Part shown: positions 56,926 to 64,000 of the stretch, piece after piece | How the letters are laid out: each line of letters starts with the position of its first letter | How positions within the stretch are numbered: position 1 is the first letter of the stretch | DNA from: Pseudanabaena yagii GIHE-NHR1 | GTDB taxonomy: Bacteria; Cyanobacteriota; Cyanobacteriia; Pseudanabaenales; Pseudanabaenaceae | Length of the DNA stretch: 64,000 nt | Assembly (NCBI RefSeq): GCF_012863495.1 | Contig: NZ_JAAVJL010000001.1 | Coordinates: 1,674,001 to 1,738,000 of the forward strand | Direction of reading: 5' to 3' | The notes under the pieces: generated by a model | Told to the model about the DNA's origin: nothing | What the model saw: only the letters and a program-made list of their open reading frames with translations | The model's database searches: none | Made by a program: the position numbers and the translations under genes

Positions 56926-57838
56926 CTATGAAAATGCTGATCGCATCTTCCCAAGTACTACCTGTCGGCAACCAATGAATTGGTAAATCACCATTACCCG
57001 AACCGCGAAACCATGTCCTTTGGCGTTTGGCAAATTGGCAGGTATGGATAATCGTGAGTTCTTTTGCCGTTGCTAAATCAGTTTTATTGGCTAAATAATC
57101 AGACATTTCACCATAGCCAAGGGTTTTTAAAAGCGGCAGATATACACCATAGCGCTGTTGCAAATCACGAATTTCATCAAGCCAACCCTGTGCCAACATT
57201 TGCTCAGTGCGATCGCCTACTAGTTTCCGATAAGCACCCAGATCAGCACAATCCAATCCAATCTGGACAATGGGATAACTTGGTGGTTGCTCGTATTGCT
57301 GAGATGAGAGAGGCTGACCCGTTACATAAAACACCTCTAGCGATCGCAAAGTTCTGACTTGATCGTTGGCATGGATTTTTGTTGCTCCCACAGGATCGAC
57401 CTGTTGTAAGACTTGGTAGCAATAGTGTTGTCCTAATTCCTCAAGTTGCGATCGCAGATGTGGTTGCGGTGGGACACGGGGAATCTTTAGTCCTGCGGTA
57501 ATTGCCTTAATATATAGCCCCGACCCACCAACTAAGATGGGTGTAACGCCTTCTGCATGGAACTTGGCGATCAAAGTTTGGACTTGATCTTGATAATCGG
57601 CAAGGGTCAAGGTTTGGTCAGGTTCAATAATATCAATCAAGTAATGGGGAACTCCTTGACGTTCCTCGATGCTTGGCTTGGCTGTCCCAATATCGAGATA
57701 GCGATAAACTTGGCGCGAGTCAGCACTCAAAATTGGCGCATTGAGATGTTTCGCCAGAGCGATCGCTAGGCTCGTCTTCCCTGTTGCCGTTGCCCCTAAA
57801 ATCACAATTAGCCCAACATTCTGTTTTACAGATTCCAT
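56915..57838 (-). CDS. miaA: tRNA dimethylallyltransferase
   Basis: 307 residues from ATG 57838 (MESVKQNVGL); ATG 57874 would add 12 residues and an upstream frame runs to 57907. P-loop GATATGKTSLA, LSADSRQVYRYLDIGTAKP, HYLIDIIEPDQTLTLADY, VGGSGLYIKAIT and the C-terminal KRQRTWFRG are diagnostic. It adds the isopentenyl group to A37 of tRNAs reading U-starting codons, the first step to ms2i6A. Single-gene unit; its 3' end overlaps the AraC gene by 11 bp. Confidence 0.96.
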   Translation of the reverse strand: MESVKQNVGLIVILGATATGKTSLAIALAKHLNAPILSADSRQVYRYLDIGTAKPSIEERQGVPHYLIDIIEPDQTLTLADYQDQVQTLIAKFHAEGVTPILVGGSGLYIKAITAGLKIPRVPPQPHLRSQLEELGQHYCYQVLQQVDPVGATKIHANDQVRTLRSLEVFYVTGQPLSSQQYEQPPSYPIVQIGLDCADLGAYRKLVGDRTEQMLAQGWLDEIRDLQQRYGVYLPLLKTLGYGEMSDYLANKTDLATAKELTIIHTCQFAKRQRTWFRGSGNGDLPIHWLPTGSTWEDAISIFIARV

Positions 57839-57899
57839 AACTGACTCATCATAAATTAACTCTACAGTCCCCATCAAAAACAGAATAATTTTAATTAAA

Positions 57900-57999
57900 T
57901 ACAGCACTTTGCGCTAACTGAAAATCCGAAGTAAATTTTGAAAGCACGGTAAAGCCACACTTTCAAAATTTGCTCTGTACTACTTTAAACATCAATAGG
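57900..57999. repeat. Family A palindromic repeat, copy 3
   Basis: TACAGCACTTTGCGCT, arms AAATTTTGAAAGC.. and ..CTTTCAAAATTT, then GCTCTGTACTACTTTAAACA. It shares all blocks with 3209-3310. Located upstream of miaA; the remaining gap to the insertion sequence has no supported gene. Confidence 0.75.
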
Positions 58000-58139
58000 A
58001 TGCATTTTACTTTATGCCATTTTTATCAAGGCATCTAAATAGTATTTTTACTTACATAAATTGCTATAAAAAGTATTATTTACTTTTGTTTTACTTGCCA
58101 AGCAAACCCTTATTAGAATTAATTTTCATCCCTAATCAG

Positions 58140-58176
58140 AAGGGAGTTACGGCGCTTTGCACCGCAACTCCTTTTT
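58140..58176. repeat. Hairpin next to the insertion sequence
   Basis: AGGGAGTTACGGCGC/CACCGCAACTCCTTTTT resembles the core of family B at 40591-40620, followed by GTTTTTATGTCTTAA. The insertion sequence lies 20 nt to the right, possibly inserted beside or into this repeat. Confidence 0.55.
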
Positions 58177-58195
58177 GTTTTTATGTCTTAATTTA

Positions 58196-59691
58196 CTGGA
58201 ATTTAGACTAAGTTGATTAAGAGAATCAGAAAAAGAGCAGGAAAAAGTGACCCAGAAAACGGAGAACTGAGAAAAAGCAAGAGAGAGAAAAAGAGAATAT
58301 TGAAAGTTAGGAATTAAGGTAGTCTTGATTGACCTTTTTCGAGCGAGAAGCTCGTTTTTTGACGACAGGAAAGCGAGAAAAAGGAGAACGCTTGCGTCCA
58401 GATTTCCAACCGAGAGACTTACCACGAGGTTGGGAGAACAAGCAGGAGAGCCAATCCTGACCAAAAGTGCGGCAAAGCCCTGAGCGACTCGACCAAAATT
58501 AAGATTGGTTTGAGGTTTCTGCCAAGGCAAAGGAGTATCAATAACCAGTTGACGAGCCAACCACAATTGCCAAGAGAGTAAAGGCATAAGGTCACTCCAA
58601 CGCAAAGCTTGCTGAGGAGTCAACAAATGGGGAAGAGTCCAATGTAATCTTTGTTTGGCAAAACGATACCAATGGTCGATGGCAAAACGACGTAAGTACA
58701 AGCGCCAAAGGGAGTCTAAAGTCGGCATCTGTTCACCCACCCAAGCTAACCACAAACCAGAGCAATGAGAATGTGTAACTCGAATAACTTGAATATGTCG
58801 TTGGGCTGCTTGCCGAAAGTGTAAGTTAGACCATTGCTGGATTTGCACCTGTCCAACCGTCTCATCTTCTAAGCTAAAAGTTGCCGATGGCTCTCCCCAA
58901 CTATCAGCATTGGCAAGTTGGAATTTATCCCCATGCTTACGAGGACGACCATAACCACTGTAGGGCGCAGGGGCTTTGTATAAGCATCGGTTAGGACGTA
59001 GACGTATTAGTAAATCGGCAGGGATATCCTCAGTCAAATTCATAAAGACGGCACTGCCATATTCACTGTCGTAAGTAGCGATTGGTCTTACCGTTAAATC
59101 TCGACATACTTGACTCAGTTGGAATGCGGCTCTTTGCCCTGCTGTCTCAAAACTACTGATCCGCTCGTGACATAACGGGATTGCCCAACTCCCTGTCATC
59201 TCTGGTATCCATGCCAAGGTGCTGTAGTCATGCCCTAACACGATCGGTTTGTTCCCTTCTACCAAATTCGGTTGATGCACAAAACTCCTGTCTTTTAGCG
59301 TTTTGGCATGGGGTCTTCCCCATCCTGTATGGTCTCCTGCTAGCAAAGGGCGGATGTCTTTGGGTATTTGTTCCACACATAACCGTCTTATCCTGCCTCG
59401 GTTGGGGCGACTGTCTTTTAATGATTCATACAGACTTGACCATTTTCTTCGATACACTGCGGATAACGATAATTCTACAAATGATTTCACTCTCGGACTG
59501 GTCAATACTGCATCCATCAAGTCAAATATTGCATCCCGTCCGTTCCCTAAAAATCTATATACCTGTTGACGAAAGTCTTGTAGTTTATCAATAATCATGG
59601 CTGTAGATGTCTCTTTACTTTTCATCTACTTTAGGCAGTTTGTATCTCTTTTACTCTGCCTTTTTTACCTTTTTTAGTCTAAACTCCAGGC
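58196..59691. mobile_element. Insertion sequence with 16-bp terminal inverted repeats
   Basis: The left end CTGGAATTTAGACTAA (58196-58211) and right end TTAGTCTAAACTCCAG (59676-59691) are inverted repeats with 15 of 16 matching. They enclose about 1.5 kb with one transposase gene on the minus strand. I do not see a clear target-site duplication. The transposase is of the DDE type common in cyanobacteria. Confidence 0.8.
58307..59625 (-). pseudogene. DDE transposase with a C-terminal frameshift
   Basis: The frame from ATG 59625 encodes a typical cyanobacterial DDE transposase (LQDFRQQVYRFLGNGRDAIF; catalytic candidates in LAGDHTGWGRPHAKTL, ATYDSEYGSA and RRFAIDHWYRFAKQRL). Near 58432-58434 the frame breaks: past ACSP it reads NLVVSLSVG and continues through the terminal repeat to 58147. 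In the next frame the expected basic tail appears (PRGKSLGWKSGRKR, KKRASRSKKVNQ) and stops at 58307-58309. A single-base loss in a run of G (C on the coding strand) explains this. The catalytic part may still be intact, so activity is uncertain. Confidence 0.8.
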
Positions 59692-59712
59692 CTTGCGAAG
59701 TCAGGCACAAAT

Positions 59713-59769
59713 GCCCTCAAATAATTAATGTGACGCGACTTCGCCGCGTCACATTAATTATTTGAGGGC
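59713..59769. terminator. Perfect 25-bp hairpin containing the end of the response regulator gene
   Basis: The arms 59713-59737 and 59745-59769 (GCCCTCAAATAATTAATGTG start) are exact complements with a 7-nt loop. The right arm carries the last codons and stop (59754-59756) of the response regulator gene. It is possibly a repeat element acting as a terminator. Confidence 0.7.
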
Positions 59770-60188
59770 AACTGGTTGAGCATCATCCAGTAAAAACCTA
59801 CCTGTCGCGACATCTCAACAAATTGTTGGAAATCCAAAGGCTTGACGATATAACTGTTGACCCCCAAATCGTAGCAAGCTTTTAAATCACGATTCTCGGC
59901 TGAAGAAGTCATTACTACTACTACAAGGTTACGGGTAAGAGGATTACTACGAATCATCTCTAATACCTGAATACCATCAATCTTGGGGAGCTTTAAATCT
60001 AAAAGTACTAGCCTTGGTAAGGGTTGAGTGGGAGGCTGACCATTGCGCCCAAAAAGATAATGCACAGCTTGTTCACCATCTGCGGCTACGTCGATTTTAT
60101 TGACAAAGTTGTAACTGTCTAAAGCAATTTGAATTAGCTCGACATCATTGGGGTCATCTTCAACTAGCAAAATGTGGGTTGGATCCAT
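59754..60188 (-). CDS. Rcp1-like single-domain response regulator
   Basis: 144 residues from ATG 60188 (MDPTHILLVED); ATGs at 60206 and 60197 are alternatives. Receiver only: Asp11/Asp12 in LLVEDDPND, phosphoacceptor Asp64 in LVLLDLKLP, VMTSS (Thr/Ser) and IVKPLD (Lys). The VEDDPNDVELI start is typical of the Rcp1 class that pairs with phytochrome-like kinases in cyanobacteria. It has no output domain. It is 88 nt downstream of the large PAS kinase, its likely phosphodonor, separated by a small hairpin. Confidence 0.94.
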   Translation of the reverse strand: MDPTHILLVEDDPNDVELIQIALDSYNFVNKIDVAADGEQAVHYLFGRNGQPPTQPLPRLVLLDLKLPKIDGIQVLEMIRSNPLTRNLVVVVMTSSAENRDLKACYDLGVNSYIVKPLDFQQFVEMSRQVGFYWMMLNQLPSNN

Positions 60189-60233
60189 AAATTCCATATA
60201 TTCCATATATTTAGAGCCAAGGATTTATATGCT

Positions 60234-60268
60234 TAAGGATAGGTGGCGATCAACTTCGCCTATCCTTA
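60234..60268 (-). terminator. Hairpin between kinase and response regulator
   Basis: TAAGGATAGG/CCTATCCTTA with an inner GGCGA/TCGCC pair, 8 nt after the kinase stop. A partial terminator or processing site is possible. Confidence 0.5.
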
Positions 60269-60276
60269 CCTTTTAG

Positions 60277-63200
60277 TTAAAGCTTGAGAAAGAAAGTTGC
60301 ACCTTGATCGGGATATCCTTCTGCCCAAATAGAACCTCCATGTCGTTGAATAATACGTTGCACGATCGCTAAACCAATGCCTGTACCTTCAAATTCTTGT
60401 TCGCTGTGTAACCTTTGAAAGGCTCCAAAAAGTTTATCAGCATATTCCATTTGAAAGCCTACGCCATTATCTTTAATTCTAATCGTTTGATCGGGCAAAC
60501 TATCAATTTCGATCCGAGGTTGAGGCTGATTACGACTAAATTTGACGGCATTGCCAATGAGATTACGAAATACCTGTTGCAAGAGAATCGGATCGCCAAC
60601 AGTATTTGGTAAGTCTCCGATCGCAAATTCAAGGCGGGAATTATGGTGAGGATCGCTGCGGACAATTTCAATTGCTTCATCGACTAGTTCTCGCATGGAA
60701 ATTTGTTTTTTCTCTAGGGGTTTGCGTCCATAGCGCGAGAGAACTAATAATCCATCGATTAAATTACCCATCTTGTGGCTACTTTGATCAATTACTTGCA
60801 AATAGTGATCCACTTTAGGATCATCTAGTGCATCATGCTTCTTAATCCTTTGTTGTAAGGCATTCACAAATCCGTTGATATGACGTAATGGGGCGCGTAA
60901 ATCATGGGAAACAGAATAGCAAAAGGATTCTAATTCGCGATTGGTACTTTCTAGTTGTTGCGATGTTTGGAGAATCTGTGCTTCCGCCTGCTTGCGATCG
61001 CTAATATCGGTGACGCGCACTAAGTTCAAGGTAATGCCTGCAATTGTGATTGGTTTAACCGCAAGATTCCCCCAGAAGAGTTTACCTTGGCAAGTAACGT
61101 ATTCCACTTCTTGGCTCCAAAAACCTTTGTTAGTAAGCTCTAGGCTAATAGCCGCAATTTCTAGATCAGAAAATTGATAGCGCTGAAGGATATGCCCTTT
61201 AATGCCAATCAGTTGATTTTTATCGGATGCTTCAAAGAGTTGTACGGCGGGAAGGTTACAGTCAATCGTTAGTAATGTGGTGGTATCAACTAAAAAGAGG
61301 GCATCTGTAGATTCGTTAAATATTGCCTCTCGCAGGTCATGGCTATGATTTAAGGCTGCTTCGGCGAGTTTGCGATCGGTAATGTCAAAGTTAATCCCAA
61401 TCATGCGATAGGGATCACCCTGATCATTACGTTGGATCAGGGCATAGGCTTTGATATGGCGCGTATTGCCATCGGGTAAGACAATCCGAAATTCGACATC
61501 GTAGTCTTTGATGCCTCGGAGAGCTAATTGGATAGCGGATTCAGCGATCGCTAAATCATGGGGATGAATACTGCTGCGCCAAGTTAAGTAGTTGCTGATC
61601 GATTGATTTGGACTGACTCCATAGAGTTCACACATCCGATCATCCCAAAGGATAATATCGTGAAGAATATCCCATTCCCAAATGCCGATCGCTGCTGATT
61701 TTAAGGCGAGAGTTAAGCGATCGGTGAGATTTTGGAGATTTTGCTCAGCTACTTTGCGATCTGTAATATCAATGGCAGTGCCGATGATATGCGTTAATTT
61801 TCCTGAGTTGTCATACACCATTTCTCCCTTAGCTAATACATAGATCAATCTGCCATTGGATTGAATGATGCGATGTTCTAGATCGTAGGCTTTCTGACAA
61901 GTGAGCGCTGTTTGAACTGTGCTATTAAAATTTTCCCAGTCATCTGGATGGATATATTGCTGGAGTTCTTCATAACTGGGTGGCTCAGTATTCGGTTCGA
62001 GTCCATAAATCCGAAACACTTCCTCTGACCAAGTGAGAGTTCCTGTACTAGTTTCAAATTCCCAACTGCCTAGCTTCCCGATTCGCTGAGCCGTTTTGAG
62101 GTGGGTATCAGTCTTGATTAACTGCGCTTCTGCTAACTTGCGATTGGTAATATCAAAGTTGATTCCAAGCATTCGCAGGGGTATACCCTCATCATTTCGC
62201 TGAACTATGGCATAGGCTTTGATATAGCGAATACTGCCATCGGGTAGCACGATCCGAAATTCTGGTTCGTAGTCCTTTTCGCCGCTTAAAGCTAGCTGTA
62301 CCTCGTTTTCAGTGAATTGGCGATCGCTCGGATGGACACGATTAGCCCATGCTAAATAGGCATCAAGTTCATGATCGGGGTTAATGCCATAGAGTTCATA
62401 GGTACGCTCATCCCAAATTAGACAGTTATTGGCAATATCCCATTCCCAAATGCCAATGGATGCGGATTTTAAGGCAAGGGTCAGGCGATCGGTGACATTT
62501 TGAAGCTCTTGCTCAGTTTGTTTGCGATCGGTAATATCACGCACAATTACTAAGAGTTCATTTTCACAATAGGGAGCAATTCGTACTTCTTCATAGACAG
62601 TTTTGCCAAATTTCGTTAACTGATGTTCATAGATTTGGACTTCACCTGTAGCGATCGCGGTTTCATATATTCTTAACTGAGTTTGAAGATCCTCTGCATC
62701 TAATACTTCCGAAATGTGATGTTGAATGGGTAAATATTTGGATTTGTCTTGAGATGTCGGCATGATGCACTGTAGACAAGTGCCATCGGGCTTGAGTAAG
62801 AGTAATAGATCGGGCAGGGCATGAAGAATTGCTAGATTACGGGCTTCACTCTGGCGTAAGTCTGCATTACTTTGAGTGATGCGCTTCTCTAGTTCTAAAT
62901 TTAGATTATGCAAGCCAAGCTCTGCTAGTTTCAGATCTGTAATATCTCGCCCCACTGACTGGATCTCAATTAGCTTCCCATCTTCATTAAAAATCCCTTG
63001 TTTAATCCACTGAATCCAGCCCACTTGTCCATTAGGACGTTGATCGCGATTTATTAAGATAAAACTTGGTTTGTCAGGATTGAGTAGAGAGATATTTTCG
63101 AGGACACTTTCTAAAACATTAGGATCAGCAAAATCAATCCATTTCCGCCCAATCAATTCTTCTAGTTTACATTCTAGGATTCGACATAGGGCTTCATTTG

Positions 63201-63717
63201 CAAAGGTGATGGTAGTGTCAGGTCTTGACCGCAGAATTAGTTCACTATTTCTTTGGATCGCTTGATCATAATAACTCTCACCTTGATAGAGAATTACTTC
63301 AGTTTCTTTATGTTTAAAGGCAACTGTATGTAAGTCGCTAATTGCCGTCGCGATCGCATCAAGGCGAATAGGTGAGCCTGATTCATCTTTAAATATTTTC
63401 CAACGTACCGAAAACCTACATCTTTCGCCGTTGGGCATTTGCAGTTGATAATTGAGACGCGACGTTCCTGATACTTGCGCTTGGGTGATCGCCTCCTGCA
63501 TTTTGGGCTGATCTTCAATAGCAATCGCCTCTAACCAAAGCTGCGAATTGGCAAGTAATTCTTCGCGATCGCATTGATAAATTTGGGTAGCAGTTGCATT
63601 GAAATAAAGGGGAGTGAGATCGGGCAGAGACAGTGACCAAATCATCACGTCAAGGTTATCCATGATCTGATTTCCCCAACTTTCAGACGGATGGATGAAT
63701 GCTTGGACGTGACTCAT
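60277..63717 (-). CDS. Seven-PAS sensor histidine kinase
   Basis: 1146 residues from ATG 63717 (MSHVQAFIHP); the longer frame starts with TTG at 63729. I count seven PAS domains across residues about 15-905, with PAC motifs such as GRDITDLKLAE and NFDITDRKLAE. The HisKA H-box is SVSHDLRAPLRHING. The HATPase has RNLIGNAVKFS, IKDNGVGF and GTGIGLAIVQRI. The kinase core is of the Cph1/bacteriophytochrome class. PAS 4 and PAS 6 are very similar (LTLALKSA.IGIWEWDI and EFRIVLPDG), pointing to an internal duplication. There are no membrane segments. The downstream Rcp1-like regulator is its likely partner. Confidence 0.94.
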   Translation of the reverse strand: MSHVQAFIHPSESWGNQIMDNLDVMIWSLSLPDLTPLYFNATATQIYQCDREELLANSQLWLEAIAIEDQPKMQEAITQAQVSGTSRLNYQLQMPNGERCRFSVRWKIFKDESGSPIRLDAIATAISDLHTVAFKHKETEVILYQGESYYDQAIQRNSELILRSRPDTTITFANEALCRILECKLEELIGRKWIDFADPNVLESVLENISLLNPDKPSFILINRDQRPNGQVGWIQWIKQGIFNEDGKLIEIQSVGRDITDLKLAELGLHNLNLELEKRITQSNADLRQSEARNLAILHALPDLLLLLKPDGTCLQCIMPTSQDKSKYLPIQHHISEVLDAEDLQTQLRIYETAIATGEVQIYEHQLTKFGKTVYEEVRIAPYCENELLVIVRDITDRKQTEQELQNVTDRLTLALKSASIGIWEWDIANNCLIWDERTYELYGINPDHELDAYLAWANRVHPSDRQFTENEVQLALSGEKDYEPEFRIVLPDGSIRYIKAYAIVQRNDEGIPLRMLGINFDITNRKLAEAQLIKTDTHLKTAQRIGKLGSWEFETSTGTLTWSEEVFRIYGLEPNTEPPSYEELQQYIHPDDWENFNSTVQTALTCQKAYDLEHRIIQSNGRLIYVLAKGEMVYDNSGKLTHIIGTAIDITDRKVAEQNLQNLTDRLTLALKSAAIGIWEWDILHDIILWDDRMCELYGVSPNQSISNYLTWRSSIHPHDLAIAESAIQLALRGIKDYDVEFRIVLPDGNTRHIKAYALIQRNDQGDPYRMIGINFDITDRKLAEAALNHSHDLREAIFNESTDALFLVDTTTLLTIDCNLPAVQLFEASDKNQLIGIKGHILQRYQFSDLEIAAISLELTNKGFWSQEVEYVTCQGKLFWGNLAVKPITIAGITLNLVRVTDISDRKQAEAQILQTSQQLESTNRELESFCYSVSHDLRAPLRHINGFVNALQQRIKKHDALDDPKVDHYLQVIDQSSHKMGNLIDGLLVLSRYGRKPLEKKQISMRELVDEAIEIVRSDPHHNSRLEFAIGDLPNTVGDPILLQQVFRNLIGNAVKFSRNQPQPRIEIDSLPDQTIRIKDNGVGFQMEYADKLFGAFQRLHSEQEFEGTGIGLAIVQRIIQRHGGSIWAEGYPDQGATFFLKL

Positions 63718-63762
63718 ATCTGAACTCAAGCGGCAACGGCTATATTTATTATAGGTAACATG

Positions 63763-63802
63763 TCTAAAAAAATAGGGAGCTACGGCTCCCTATTTTTTTA
63801 GA
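63763..63802. terminator. Terminator hairpin of glmM
   Basis: TCTAAAAAAATAGGGAGC pairs perfectly with GCTCCCTATTTTTTTAGA around TACG. It contains the glmM stop codon (63798-63800), and its T-tract reads as a terminator on the minus strand. Confidence 0.8.
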
Positions 63803-64000
63803 CTTTAACTAGTTGTTTTTCAATTAGTCCCGTGAGGCTATTTGTCCAATGTTGAGCCAGATCAAGAGTTTCAGCTTCCACCATGACCCGCATCAATGGC
63901 TCTGTACCCGAAGCACGGACTAACACTCTGCCCCGATCGCCTAAGTCCTGTTCTGCTAAAGCGATCGCCTGCACGAGTGCATCACAGGTCTGCCAATTGC
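63798..64000 (-). CDS. glmM: Phosphoglucosamine mutase, C-terminal part (5' end outside window)
   Basis: The last ~67 codons. [22 protein letters not shown] is the phosphate-binding loop of the alpha-D-phosphohexomutase C-terminal domain, with the wording typical of GlmM rather than phosphomannomutase. GlmM converts glucosamine-6-phosphate to glucosamine-1-phosphate for peptidoglycan precursors. The stop codon lies within a strong terminator. Confidence 0.9.
   Translation of the reverse strand, partial: NWQTCDALVQAIALAEQDLGDRGRVLVRASGTEPLMRVMVEAETLDLAQHWTNSLTGLIEKQLVKV

Noticed and set aside
58014-58211. 65-codon ORF between miaA and the insertion sequence
   Set aside because: It runs through a hairpin repeat into the IS end and has no ribosome binding site or recognisable product.

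Overview
The window is a piece of a cyanobacterial chromosome. The evidence is an allophycocyanin-B type phycobiliprotein gene (apcD, 25993-26478), a pilB-pilT-pilC type IV pilus operon (47392-52011), many copies of the HIP1 octamer GCGATCGC inside genes, and a high load of multidomain histidine kinases, GGDEF proteins and WD40/STAND proteins. Moderate to low GC and the abundance of short palindromic intergenic repeats suggest a Pseudanabaena-like organism; the genus is a guess. No tRNA, rRNA or CRISPR array was seen.

Layout. 1-3164 (minus): a FIST sensor, a soluble histidine kinase and a receiver-DUF3369-GGDEF protein cut by the left edge, probably one signalling operon. 3516-6590 (minus): a B12-binding radical SAM protein and an unrecognised helical protein. 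6931-9319: a sugar aminotransferase and a glycosyltransferase, convergent across a block of palindromic repeats. 9548-12847 (plus): a membrane-anchored coiled-coil protein followed 12 nt later by a P-type ATPase homologue without its catalytic core. 13298-14629 (minus): an orphan amino-acid ABC substrate-binding lipoprotein. 14753-20737 (plus): a 1704-residue STAND NTPase with 14 WD40 repeats, then a prohibitin/SPFH protein. 20925-22880 (minus): a membrane sensor kinase. 23427-29909 (plus): a TgpA-like protein with degenerate transglutaminase residues, apcD, an RnfD/NqrB-like membrane protein, a DUF2330 protein and an unknown protein. 29884-34977 (minus): a kinase-AAA-GAF-GGDEF giant.

35384-39196 (minus) is the most interesting locus. 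It is a tight three-gene cassette: a protein with two GHKL ATPase modules (an N-terminal Hsp90/MutL-like one and a C-terminal histidine-kinase-like one), a receiver protein with an unknown C-terminal domain, and a ComEC-like metallo-beta-lactamase. It is AT-rich and has only one HIP1 site that I can find. Its architecture suggests a two-component-controlled hydrolase, possibly a defence or stress system.

39397-47028: a MerR-pentapeptide fusion, a four-repeat DUF4114/RTX protein, a GAF-GGDEF cyclase and an SGNH-like membrane protein. 47392-52011: pilB, pilT, pilC. 52063-56925: two aldo/keto reductases, a TMEM175-like channel and a zinc alcohol dehydrogenase in one minus-strand operon, with a divergent AraC regulator. 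56915-57838: miaA. 58196-59691: an insertion sequence whose transposase is frameshifted near its C-terminus. 59754-63717: a Rcp1-like response regulator and a seven-PAS histidine kinase. 63798-64000: the 3' end of glmM.

The intergenic regions hold at least seven families of palindromic, MITE-like repeats. Several supply the stop codon and last codons of the neighbouring gene. One is flanked by a 12-bp direct repeat that looks like a target-site duplication. Signalling genes (five histidine-kinase-type proteins, three GGDEF proteins, several receivers) make up a large share of the window, and c-di-GMP turnover beside type IV pilus genes fits a motile, surface-responsive lifestyle.
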